Source of the DNA: Flaveria trinervia
Lineage: Eukaryota; Streptophyta; Magnoliopsida; Asterales; Asteraceae
Direction: 5' to 3'
Assembly: GCA_025506515.1 (NCBI GenBank)
Contig: CM046443.1
Span: forward strand, 91,394,349-91,458,348
DNA: 64,000 bases
The position numbers were made by a program, and so were the translations under genes. Every line of letters begins with the position of its first letter. The first letter of the stretch is position 1. Below, one piece after another: positions 23,266 to 33,530 of this stretch. The notes beneath the pieces were generated by a model. It made no database searches. It had not been told where the DNA came from and saw only the letters and a program-made list of their open reading frames with translations.

Positions 23266-25244
23266 AAAATATAGAAAATTTTTGAAAATTATTAAAAATC
23301 ATTTTGTAAACTTAAATTATTTTGAAGTCACTTAATCAATTTCTGAAAATTTATGTTCTTATAATACTTTTATATTTTTATAAAACAAAGGGTATATTTA
23401 GTTTAATTTGATTAAATTAGACTTTAAAATGACTTGAATCACTAAAAAAATTATTATTGATTCAAAACTCTCTTTTAATTTAATATGGTTAAATAGTTCT
23501 TAATTCTTTTGTTATAAAAAATTATTCAAACTTTATGAACTTTCAAATTATTATAAGTTTTCCTTTTCATACTTTATTTTCTGTATAATATATATATATA
23601 TTTTTAAAGGGAATATGAATGAATTTAATTACTTAACAACACCAAATTCCTATCAAAACCTTAGCCCGCGTTAAAACGTTAATTTTATTATTAAACTTAA
23701 ACCTTGTAAATATATATATATTTTAGGTACATTGTGAAGGGCTACGTTGAATCGACGCTTATTATTATTTCTTATTAATCATCCAATAAATACTTATTGA
23801 CCTGTGAGTATTTCCATACCCTTTTTTGCTTATTTTCACACTTTGGGGTGAAACATGTTAACTTATTATCATTGCACTTGTAACTTATTTGAGACTTATA
23901 ATCTTTATGGCAATTCATCTTGTAAAGTTGTGGTTAGTTGAACTTTCGTGGTTACCATGTTATGGCGTTATATGTACAATCATTAACTATTGCTAGCCCA
24001 GCGAAGTCATAGATCTATGGGCAAGACAAGCCTGCTTTGGTTGATCCAAGTACACTTAGCTGATCGTATAATCTTGTAAACGTTTGAGACTTGTAAAACT
24101 TTGTCGAGGTTTGATTATTGCATTGTTCATAACATCCCTAATCACTTTATTCACTAACCTATGACTTGGATTGCCATCTTTTATATAATCTATGTATTAA
24201 AAACTATGGAATGCTCACCAACTTTATTGTTGACCTTTTACTTTTAACATGTTTCAGGAAACGCCCAAGTTTGATATCTACTCTTTGAAGCTTGTACATC
24301 TAGGAATGGACCTAGATAAATAAGTGAACTAAACTGACTTGTTACCTTTTATGTTATGTTTTTATTTCTTTGAGACATAAGATTGTAATGATACAATTGA
24401 ATTTTATGATTAATTTATATTTGGGTTATTAATAGCGTTATGTGGTTGTGAACGATCTTAACTCTCACTCCTCGACGTTTCCGCCGTCAAGGTTGGGGTG
24501 TGACAATCTCGTGGGTTAGCCAAAATCACACGCTACATAACACAAAGCAAATACCACATCACACAGATTGGAGCAGTTACAAAAACATAACCCCCTACTG
24601 TGTGTATGAACCCACATGAAGTAGCCAAAATCACACGCTACATAGCACACAGTAAATACCACATCGCATGTATCGGAGCAGTTACCAAACTAAACTCCCT
24701 ACTATGTCTATGTCCTCTTATGAAATAGCCAAGATCGCACACTATAAATACACACACAGTTGAGGTAACAACTCTCAATGAGTCATGAACCTTCTTTCTT
24801 TCTCTTGCAAGCCGTCCTTACTCTCATTCATTCGTTCATGCTTGCATTCATTCATTACGTTCCTCTTTTCATTATCTTCCACTTTAGATTACATAATACT
24901 TTCATTACATTCATTAACGTTCAACGCAAAGCCACGGGAAGACAATCATACATAAAAATAAGGAACATAACAACATACAACATCAATCATACAAAGCAAC
25001 ATCGCACACCCATAACATACATCATGCATAATCATACAACGTCACAATCACACGACAACAAACATCACACGAATCACACGCATCACAACATAAAGCCATA
25101 CGGCATCACACATCATCATGCATCATATCATCAGCAGCTCATCATCATACATCATCTTAAATCGTCCATACCCATCACTTCGTCAACAACCCCAAAGGTC
25201 TGAGCCTACGTCCGCACTTTCCCGAAAGTCAGACAATACCATGG

Positions 25245-25640
25245 TCATTTAGGCGTATGGACCCTATTCGATCGCATGGTCTTCCATGCGTATGAGAAAA
25301 CTCAGGCGAATGGACCTCCGGTCGCATAGCCTCCAATTGCATACTTCCCATGCGAATGAACCTCAGTCGCATGACATCCTGGCGTATGGACCTCAGTCGC
25401 ATGACCTTCATGCGAATGGCCCTCAGTCGCACACCTTTCGTGTGTATGAACCTCAATCGCACGACTCATAGGCGTATGGACTCCAGTCGCGTGACCTTCA
25501 TGCGCATTTCCTTCAGTCACATAGCCCTCATACGTATGACCCTCAGTCGCACCACTTTCATTCAAATGAACCTCAGTTGCACACCTTTCATGCGTATGGA
25601 CCCAGTCGCACCTCATTCGGACACATGGACCTCCATTCGG
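25245..25640. repeat. CpG half-site array, family 1 left LTR
   Basis: More than twenty half-sites in the GCGAATGGA, GCGTATGGA and CAGTCGCATGACC forms at 15-17 bp spacing. It differs from the matching array at 43920-44375 mainly by transitions at CpG positions. Confidence 0.85.
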
Positions 25641-26096
25641 TCGCCTAGCCCTAGCTGATGCAAAATGCAGTTCATCCCGAACTGCAGCTGCCAAGTTCGA
25701 CCTCCAAACTCTTCCAAACCTCTTTTAAGCTCAAATCAACCATTCTAGACCTTAGGGAGGCATACCACGACACCATTCAAGCACAACCAAGCCCGAAATC
25801 AAGCCCCAAACCAATCATACACATACACATACACATACATACATGAACGGGTTTACACCCAAATACCCAAAAAACAATTTTCCAATGTGTTCCAGCCCCA
25901 AAATCATTCTAAAACGTGTAAAAGAGGGGTCCTAGAACTCACATAAATGATCCCGTCGAGTAGAGCTTCGATTTGACCTGCTACACTTCGATTTTCACGC
26001 TCAAATCCACCCGAACCAAGCTTTTCTTCTCTTTTTCTCCTTCTCTTCTCCCTTGGCTGAGTATTGCAAGAATGGGGAGGGTGTGGGCTGCCCTCC

Positions 26097-26107
26097 CCTT
26101 TTATACC
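26097..26107 (-). promoter_or_regulatory. TATA box in family 1 gypsy LTR
   Basis: The minus strand reads GGTATAAAAGG ahead of a pyrimidine-poor GGGGAGGG leader. The right LTR has TTATAAAAGG at 44811-44820. Both fit the U3/R promoter position near the LTR 5' end in element orientation. Confidence 0.65.
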
Positions 26108-26213
26108 CCCACTCATCCAAGTTTCTTCCCATTTGGCAAGTTTGGTACCTCGACTTTGGACTTTATTTCTTTTCTTCTTTCGTTGGCTTCAAAGAAAATT
26201 TCCGGGTGTTACA

Positions 26214-26230
26214 AGTCCACCCCCCTTATA
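26214..26230 (-). promoter_or_regulatory. Polypurine tract of family 1 gypsy element
   Basis: The minus strand reads TATAAGGGGGGTGGACT directly before the 3' LTR, the expected plus-strand primer site. Confidence 0.85.
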
Positions 26231-26530
26231 TAGGTTTCGTCCCCGAAACCTGTTATTCCTTAAACAATTGCGGTCAATACTGTCTCATCTCTTTTTCCAG
26301 TCTCCCACTTGGAATTTAATCAGTCTACGTCATTTATCAACATACGACTTCTTGTCTATCTTTGGCAACCTTCATCAAGGCTTTGATCCTTTCGAGCTTC
26401 TCGGTCGTGGCCTTAATCACCTCAATACTTCCCATACAGACTTTGGTGTTCACCCTTCCCTTATAAACAAGTAAGGCATTTACTCACGTACTCTACCATA
26501 TAACGCTTCATACCCAGCCATCAATAATCT
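26231..26530 (-). pseudogene. Integrase C-terminal remnant, family 1 gypsy element
   Basis: Scanning the minus strand gives YEALYGRV (about 26491-26515), then, after stops and frame changes, DRQKSYVDK and RRLIKFQVGDW (about 26300-26360). These are landmarks of the end of Ty3/gypsy integrase and the chromo-tail region. They lie only about 300-400 bp from the protease remnant, so the RT-RNase H and most of integrase between them were deleted. Confidence 0.7.
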
Positions 26531-26779
26531 TTACTCGGGTCTCGGTACATCTGATAGTTCGGATATTAGTGTATCCACATGCCTTACATCGGCCAAGTAG
26601 GCAATACATCCACGCCTCATACACTTTCCTACCACCGCCAACGAAATCACCTTCGAAATCGTTGTGACTCGGTCACCTTAAACCGTCACCGTGATCCCAT
26701 CAGGCGCTGTCAACCGTATCATCTTTTTGCAGTACACAATGTTCGCTTCGTAGTCCGCCAAACATACACTCCTACGGCC

Positions 26780-26905
26780 ACATCGAAGGGCGTATCTATA
26801 TTCTTACTACTAACAGACAACTTAGCACAAAAGCAGCATGAATTAAAATGTTACTAGCGTCAGAATCGAACAACACATAAGCTAAAGGTTGATTTACTAG
26901 AAACG
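26780..26905 (-). pseudogene. Aspartic protease remnant, family 1 gypsy element
   Basis: In a frame shifted from the zinc-knuckle frame the minus strand reads GTFLVNQPLAYVLFDSDAS near 26850-26905. The D-S-x-A-S block is the protease active-site loop, with the usual Gly replaced by Asp. Stops follow shortly after. It is non-functional. Confidence 0.65.
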
Positions 26906-27130
26906 TACCTGACACATACGTTCGCCCTCTGTCCTTCTCCTCCGGCCCTCTTCCCTCCCGAACCTTCCGCCCTTGGCTTTTTACAGTCCCTGCTTATGTG
27001 GCCAATTTCTCCACAATTATAACATCTCACAATCCCACATTCTCTAGCCATATGTCCAGCTTCCCACACTTGAAGAAAGTGTTTGGTCCCCTTTTGCATT
27101 CTCCCGAATGCTCCATCCCGTATTTACCAC
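26860..27130 (-). pseudogene. Gag zinc-knuckle region, family 1 gypsy element
   Basis: CYNCGEIGHISRDC is an intact CX2CX4HX4C knuckle. A preceding knuckle (EAGHMAREC) has lost its Cys pair through a frameshift near 27090, and in the other frame CGKYGMEHSGEC is visible. Several knuckles in a row are usual in this gypsy lineage. An Arg/Gly-rich basic tail follows. Confidence 0.85.
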
Positions 27131-28211
27131 ATATGTTCGTCCCTGCACCAGGTGTGACCATACGGCGGTCATCCCCCCGTGTGTGCTTATTATTCGTCAG
27201 GACACCACCTTGTCCAGTTCTCTTTCCCTTCCAGTTCCGATCTCTGTCACCTTTCTCACCGTCTTCAGCCACGACCACCACCATAGTTCTTTCATCATAC
27301 AACCTCCCCACCAAATCAACTGCCGACCTAAACATGCTCGGTCGGGCAGCAATCATGTGCCTACTGATATCCATCGGCAACCCTTGAATGTACCTTTAAA
27401 TCTTTCGTGACAAGGGCATCACTTGGTCCGGCACCAGTCGTGCCATTTCGTTGAATTTGGTGGTGTACTGCTGATGCGTCATTGTTCCCGCCCCTAGCTG
27501 TAGGAACTCTCTTTCAACTTTATCCATCTCATGGTAAGGACAAAACTCCTCAATCACCAGCCTTTTCAACTCTGACCATCTCATCATCCCAATATCCCGA
27601 CTACCCTCAACTTGGACTATGTTATCCCACCAGCATAGAGCCAAGTCCATAAACGAGTGAGCGGCGAACTTCACCTTCTGGTCTTCTCGACACTCACTGA
27701 TATTTAAAACAGCTTCCATTTCCCTCACCCATCAGTGAACAGCAGCAGCAGTGCCATTACCATCAAAAGTTGGGGGCTTGCATCGTTGAAACACCCCATA
27801 GTTATAGCCTCGTGCCACCTCTGGCACAGGCTCTTCCTTTTCTTCTTCCTCTTCATCATCAGAGAGAACCGTTTCAGCCTCAGGCCGACTCCTTCCACCC
27901 AAAGATCTACCCATTTCCTGTCTCTCCCCATCTCTAATAGCCTTTATCACTTCGGTCACCACAGACAATAGGATCGTCTGCATGGCCTAATGCACTTTCT
28001 CCACAACCGCCTCTCTCATCGAGGCTCTCAGATTAGCACTCTCATCACCGCCCTCCGGATGAGGGGTCTCGGGTTCTTCATGAACCACTTTTTCGACTCT
28101 AGGCCTTCCTCTCGTGACTCGTGGTTCAGCACGACGTCCATCACCGCCTCCACCTCGTGAAGCTTTAGAAGATCTACCACCGGCCATCCCCGCACCCACT
28201 GAAAGATTCAA
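27131..28211 (-). pseudogene. Gag (Retrotrans_gag type), family 1 gypsy element, with stops
   Basis: Fragments 27987-28211, 27732-27983, 27396-27728 and 27027-27380 form one Gag. The N-terminus is Gly/Arg-rich, followed by an acidic run (DDEEEEEKEE) and YGVFQRCKPPTFDG. The core has LCWWDNI, WSELKRLVIEEF, EREFLQLGAGTMT and YTTKFNEMARLVP, the standard Ty3/gypsy gag domain. In-frame stops at 27732-27734 and 27396-27398 interrupt an otherwise continuous frame. Gag would build the particle. Confidence 0.88.
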
Positions 28212-28520
28212 ACACCAACACGGTCATTCAAGGAAACAGCTCATTTATGTCAAGTATAGTAAGTCCTTAATTACAGTGGCCAGTTGTGATTAGCCACTTA
28301 CTTTACTCTTCATACTCCAAGCATTACCTGTCCTGACTACATTAGTATCTAAATCTACCAGCAATACCTAAATCACATAACATGCACACGTAATGCGGGT
28401 TAACATTACGAAAATACCTGATGGCACACAGCTACTCGACTGGCATCCCTTCCCTTTCCGTCCCATTCTCAGTTTAAGTTAAGGTTTATTTTGAAAATTT
28501 ACCCATTTCGCTTAAACTTT

Positions 28521-28536
28521 GGCTCTGATACCAACT
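28521..28536 (-). promoter_or_regulatory. Primer-binding site of family 1 gypsy element
   Basis: The minus strand reads AGTTGGTATCAGAGCC directly after the LTR end (CCTTACA). It matches the initiator tRNA-Met primer-site pattern TGGTATCAGAGC. Confidence 0.9.
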
Positions 28537-28724
28537 TGTAAGGCCCCATTTCCAGGACGCTTACAGCTGGTCATTCATCACACATAAAACATATAATTTC
28601 ATCCTTTTTCATAAAAGTGTTGCAGCGGAAACATTAAAACAATATTTTCATTTCATCAAAATGCTTTTGTAAAATAATACAACCGTTCATTACATAACAT
28701 CATTTTACATTTCGTTACAAAAGC

Positions 28725-29470
28725 TGTTGGGATCTTGAACTGGACGATGTACTAACTGATTAACGTGTATACCAAACCAAATAGTGTGGAATCCTATTTG
28801 ATTGTCGATCCAATCCGTGAGAACGCACGTAGAAACAATTTTGTGATTGAATCTAACGTTAAGAATCGATTAGGAATCTATCTAATGCGATCTATGAACT
28901 TGGAGTATGATCTTAGAGGTTTCTGGACGACTAGGGTACGTCTGGAGTCGAAGTGTGTACCATGCTTTTGTTTTTCCACGAATTAGGTGGTATTTATAGG
29001 TTAGGTTACTCATTCGTGCGACTGAACCATTTGCACGGTTCATTCGTGCGATTGAGCCATGTGGTTGATCCATTCGCACGACTGAGTATTCAGTCGTGCG
29101 ACTGAGTGTTCAGTTGTGCGACTGAGTCAGTTGTGTGAAGTTATTCAGGTGTATGGACTATTTACGCGCATGGACACTTAGTTGCATAGCCATTCGGAAG
29201 CATGACCACTATTGGGGCGCATGGTCCAGTCGAACACATGAGAACTTCACTTAACCAAGTTCGAATGTATTCATTATTATAACATTATGCATATCAATTC
29301 AAACAATCACAAACCTATATAATCTAGTCAATATGGGTTACACAACTCATTAATGAAATATTAAACATTATAAATCACAACTAAACATTCTCATTTCATT
29401 AAGTACCCAAGCATAAGACATTCAAGACATATTACATTAAGATCCAAATCTAGGTACATATGTATCAACA
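28725..29470 (-). repeat. 3' LTR of copia B
   Basis: The 746-bp unit is TGTTGGGATC...TATCAACA. It contains a half-site array at about 29005-29250. Small frames such as 28765-28986 are shared with the other LTR and are not genes. Confidence 0.93.
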
Positions 29471-29481
29471 AACTCCCCCTT
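29471..29481 (-). promoter_or_regulatory. Polypurine tract of copia B
   Basis: The minus strand reads AAGGGGGAGTT directly before the 3' LTR. Confidence 0.88.
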
Positions 29482-29591
29482 GGACCTAGATCTATCTATC
29501 GTCTTACCTTATTCATAACCTCCTCGTACTTCTTGTACTTCTCCTCTCTTGTGACTCCTGCATGTATTTCAAAATGCAAAGCAAAGCCGTA

Positions 29592-32582
29592 TCACATTTT
29601 GGAATTGGAGGGCTTGTACAATAGCGTGTCATAGAACAGTGGCCACTTGTACAGAGTGTAGATGTCGTTAGCTGACAAGTTGGTAAGCCACATCGGGTCG
29701 AATACCCTAATAGTATCCATTCTGCCCTCTTTATTCAGAACTATGATAGCTTCCCCTATTCTCCAATCATAGTACCACCATTTGAAGTGAGGAGTGAAGT
29801 CCTGTGGCATCTCCCGTAGAGCGATCTTTGACATTGTTCGTGGAGGACTCCACTTCAGCACTATCTTTGGCTTTCCAGTTATGGGATCAACTTCAGAACG
29901 TTTGATATCCCTCGTAGTTTGTTGAGGTTTGAATTTGACCCACCTGGTATGGTAATCTTTCTTCAAAGCAGCCTCAAACCAGCCTGACATCTTTCTTGGG
30001 TTAGCGTATAACAGCTTCAGTTTAGCTAGTTGGTTGAGCTCAAAACCAGGTAGAGACTTTAGGTCATGCAGAAATCTAAAGTACTTAATACCTTTCTCTC
30101 TCTTCATATTGTAGATCTTGGTGTAGACATTCTGTTTAGGAGCAGGGCGTTGGGCTCGGGTCTCCTCAAAACAAGCAGCCCATTCAGCCTTTCTGATATC
30201 AATATCAGTGTTTGAGTCTTGTGCTTGTTCTTCAATCTTCTCAGACTCTTGCTCCATCTTATCTAATATCTCAAATGTATCACCGACCAGGGAGTCACCC
30301 AAATTGGGGACCATATTTCCCTCTTTGTCAGCGTACTCGGGATAGTGCTCTACAGTGACGTCCACAATCTCTATCTCATCAATGTCGTTTAGCTCGTCGT
30401 CATTAGTTTCTACAAAAGTTGGAGCGTCCTTGACAATCTCATCAGGATTGAGCTTGAACCGTTCTTCAATCTCTATCTCGGTGAGATTGTGAATGATCTC
30501 TCCTTCTTCAGGGGTGTACATCACCAATCTCCTAACAATACCCTGCAGATCAAGAATCATCGTGAGCTAAGTCTTGATCTGTTGGAGGGGAGCAACATCA
30601 TGTTCATCCCTCTGAAAGTTTGGACTTTTATCCTGTATCCTCTGCTCTTCTGCTATCGGGGCAGATATGGAGGCACCCTGATCTTGAGTCCTTTTGGTCC
30701 TCTGTTCGCTTGCAAATGTGGCACCCGCAGCAAAAGAATCGTCTTCATCATCATCACCATCTGCATCAGTATCACCCTCATGATCATCACCATCACCATC
30801 ATCATCATCACTCTCATCATCATCATCATCGTCGTCTCCGACTCCTTCTTCGATCTTCAAGGGCTCTTCTTTGGATCCTTTGAGCTTTAGCAAGATAGTC
30901 TTGTTTGCAGCCTCCAGCTCCTCAATCTTCTTGGCATGTTGCTCCTGGAGCTGAGACATCTGCGGAGCCTGCTGATCAATCAATCGAGCCTGCTGAGAAA
31001 GCTGTTGAGATTGTGCAGCAGTAAGATCTACTAACTAATGAATCTGTGCAGTTTTCTCGTCATCAGCCGCTAACAGACGCATCACCATACGGTTCAGCGC
31101 TGACAGCTGTTCCTCTACCCTAAAGGGAGGTAGAGGTGATCCATATGTATATGGAGAGGTGGATGATGGTGCAACTAGATGGCTAGTGGTGGTGGTGGTG
31201 GCAGTGGTGAAGATTGGGGGTAATTTAGATGAAGGTGGTGGTGGTGTGGGTGTGGTAGTAGTGGTGGTAGGTGGAGTGGTGGTAGTGGACGGAGTAGTGG
31301 TGGTAGGTGGAGTGGTGGTAGTGGTGGTAGAAGTGGTGGTGGTTATGAAGGCCAGTCTTCTCTTCTTCTTCTTCAAGCCGTGGGGCTGAGCTATCCTTTT
31401 CTTCCTCGATCCCTTCGAGGTGGATGCTCCCCCTAGAACACGGCTTGGCTGATTGGGAGCAAAGGTAGGATCTGTGTCAGTCTCTCCCGATCTGCCAGGG
31501 CGTTCACCAACCGCCCGGAGCCCCCGCTCTGTGGCAACCACCTTGCTGCCAATAGTCCGAGTGAGGGGCTCCTCATTTGTATCCTCCTCCTTATCAGGTT
31601 GGAAATCCTGATGGAATCCAGCATCCTCAGTCTCTCTGTGGGTGGGTTCCGGAGATGCGATATCAGCTGTGAGGGACCTTAGTTGAGTGGGCCCAGCATC
31701 TCCACCATCACTGCTGTCTTCGTCGTCGGAGTCATCCTCCGGGAGCTCTAACTGCTTAACATCAGAGTCACTGTCGTCGTGGCGCCACTTTCTTCGTGAC
31801 GGCTCCACATAGTCTTCATGGGCTAGATGCCCAAACAGTCGCCTCACAAGGGGTTTCACCTGCTTTCCCCTATAAACTTTCATCCGACCCAAGGTGGTAT
31901 CATCCATTACCTCAAGTGCTACCACATCCTCCTTCTCCTTTGGCCACGAAGGGTGCTTTTGGTCTATGATCATCTATATGAATGAGGGTACATACAAAAT
32001 CCCTCCTTGCCCTTTCTGTCTATGTTCTCCACCAGGTAGGTGAAGATCATTCTGGAGAAGCTGAACAGGTGGTTCAGCACCAACGCTGCATAAGCGTTCT
32101 GAATCTGATCTAAGATCTCATTGAACCCTCCCTTCCGAGACGCTATGCACTTCAACAGCACATGAGCGAGGTACTTGAACTGGGGGCACAGGTTGCTCTT
32201 GTTGAGCACCCCTGTGTTGATGTCCCAGAGTACTTAGCTCGCATAAAACATCCTCGAATAGTGAGGGGGTGTAATCAGGTGGGACAATCAGCATCATCCC
32301 TAAACTCGAGAACTGTCCAAAGATCATCCTCAATGATCTCAATGGGCTGACCAAAAATAGAGCTCCTGATCCGGTGGGGCTCTGAAGTCCTGTCAACAAG
32401 TGCGCTTCCCAGAAGGCCTGCTGAATCGAGCGATAAGGCATGCACGGAGTCGAGATGGCTCGGAAGATCCTTGATCTCCGTAGGACAGTAATAATGCTCG
32501 AGAAGTCAGTTGCGTTTTTGGATGTCAGATCCAGATGAGCACAGATGTTGTGCTTGGTGCTTATAGTCCAACGACTAGCCAT
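29592..32582 (-). pseudogene. Post-pol accessory reading frame of copia B (about 1000 codons)
   Basis: Pieces 32118-32582, 31970-32209, 31035-31973, 30567-30983 and 29592-30560 follow one another; the last three share one frame, interrupted only by stops at about 31035 and 30567. Parts seen in order: a globular N-terminal domain (TKHNICAHL, RRSRIFRAI, then HLFSFSRMIFTYLVENI); a Ser/Asp/Glu-rich stretch; a Thr/Pro tract from about 31160 to 31350; a coiled-coil-like segment (QEQHAKKIEELEAANK); an Asp run (about 30750-30840); and a conserved C-terminal part with WYYDWRIGEAIIVL and FDPMWLTNLSANDIY. It occupies the env-like position of Sireviruses. No clear signal peptide or transmembrane segment was seen, so an envelope role is not supported. 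Confidence 0.75.
31160..31350 (-). repeat. ACC/GGT trinucleotide repeat coding for Thr/Pro
   Basis: Imperfect GGTGGTAGTGGT units on the plus strand, read as Thr/Pro on the coding strand of the accessory frame. Confidence 0.9.
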
Positions 32583-32654
32583 CTGTTACACCATGAATAT
32601 AAACGTTAGTGTCAGTCAATAAGTAATGAACTTAATCATTTGAACATGAAATAC

Positions 32655-32880
32655 TCTGTTCTGTCGTGCGAATGACAATATGCGACTGAGATCTAGTCGT
32701 GCGAATGACCTCATACGTATGACTTAACATGCGACTAAGCTCATACGGATACTATCTCATGCGGTTACCCTAGTCGTGCGACTGAACTCATACACATGAT
32801 TTAGCTGTGCGATTTGGCCATTCGCCCCTTTCAGTCGTGCGACTAAAGTTCATCAGATTGTCCATTCGCATGACAGACTA
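32655..32880. repeat. CpG half-site array (copia B spacer, first)
   Basis: Half-sites CAGTCG, CATACG, CATTCG with GCGACTGA and GCGAATGA partners, directly upstream of the accessory-frame start. Confidence 0.83.
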
Positions 32881-33244
32881 ACTGTTCAATTCAAAATCAA
32901 ATTTTGAGCAATCTTTAATGTTACACGTCATGATTTGGCTCATTAGACTCACAATTCACTGACAAAACCCATTATAATGTTTAATTGCACAATAGACTTA
33001 GTTTTATTAGTTTATTGTCAATGTAAGTCATAGTTCTTTTAGGGTTCATTTCAGTCAATTTTGGGCTTAAATTGATGGATATTTCATGGATTGCCCCGCA
33101 TTATACCTGTATAGTCAATAGAAATCGTCAATACACAACAAACAATAGTCTTGAAGGCTTAAATGAAAATCGGGCGATGTAGAGGCGATTTGGGAGTGAT
33201 GACCAACTGCGACCGACTCACCCTCTATTTATACTAGGGTTTAC

Positions 33245-33530
33245 TTTCAGTCGTGCGACTGAGCCCAGTCGCATAGTTGATTCATGCGACTGACGATCAT
33301 TCGTGCGACTAGCACAGTCGGTCACCTTCAGTCGTGCAACTAGAAGTCAGTCGTGCGACTGGGTCATTCGGTCACCTTCATCCATGCGGTTAGCACATTT
33401 TAGTCATCCTGATGGTCCAATTGCACATATGTCCCATACGTGTGGGTTAATCGTGTGATTGGGCGCATTCGTATCCTCCAATCGTACGACTGGTCCATGC
33501 TCGTGGTCCAGTCGTGCGAATGAATCATAC
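33245..33530. repeat. CpG half-site array (copia B spacer, second)
   Basis: It includes several perfect inverted units such as TCAGTCGTGCGACTGA (7-bp arms, 2-bp centre) near 33248-33262. Confidence 0.85.

Larger units (their letters stand above)
20153..24505 (+). mobile_element. Solo LTR, Ty3/gypsy family 2, with nested family 1 solo LTR
   Basis: It starts TGTAACATC and ends GGGGTGTGACA like the LTR at 12888-17631. It is flanked by ATCT at 20149-20152 and 24506-24509, a 4-bp duplication. The other family 1 LTR has the uninterrupted site near 43180. Without the inner insertion it is about 2.47 kb. It includes a TAA microsatellite (20330-20395), the tRNA-like module (23160-23265) and AT-rich DNA. 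No gene is seen in it. Confidence 0.9.
19365..26213 (-). repeat. Family 1 gypsy 3' LTR (left copy), interrupted
   Basis: It begins TGTAAGGCC and ends GGGTGTTACA. Without the nested element (20153-24505) and one ATCT copy it is about 2.49 kb. It has a tandem segment of about 110 bp built around GGAGCAGTTACCAAA (about 19938-20045, 24510-24600, 24605-24720). A half-site array lies at 25245-25640. On the minus strand GGTATAAAAGG (26097-26107) is a good TATA box for the LTR promoter. The 141-codon frame at 24778-25203 recurs in the other LTR but has no codon or domain support. Confidence 0.9.

Noticed and set aside
24778..25203. A 141-codon frame nearly identical to 43454-43879
   Set aside because: It lies in both LTRs of the family 1 element, is His/Ile/Thr-rich from CAT repeats, and has no domain; the identity reflects LTR duplication.
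30489..30890. Plus-strand Ile/His-rich frame
   Set aside because: Antisense shadow of the Asp-run of the accessory frame.
29592..32582. Envelope protein
   Set aside because: No signal peptide, fusion peptide or transmembrane helix could be seen; only the position matches.
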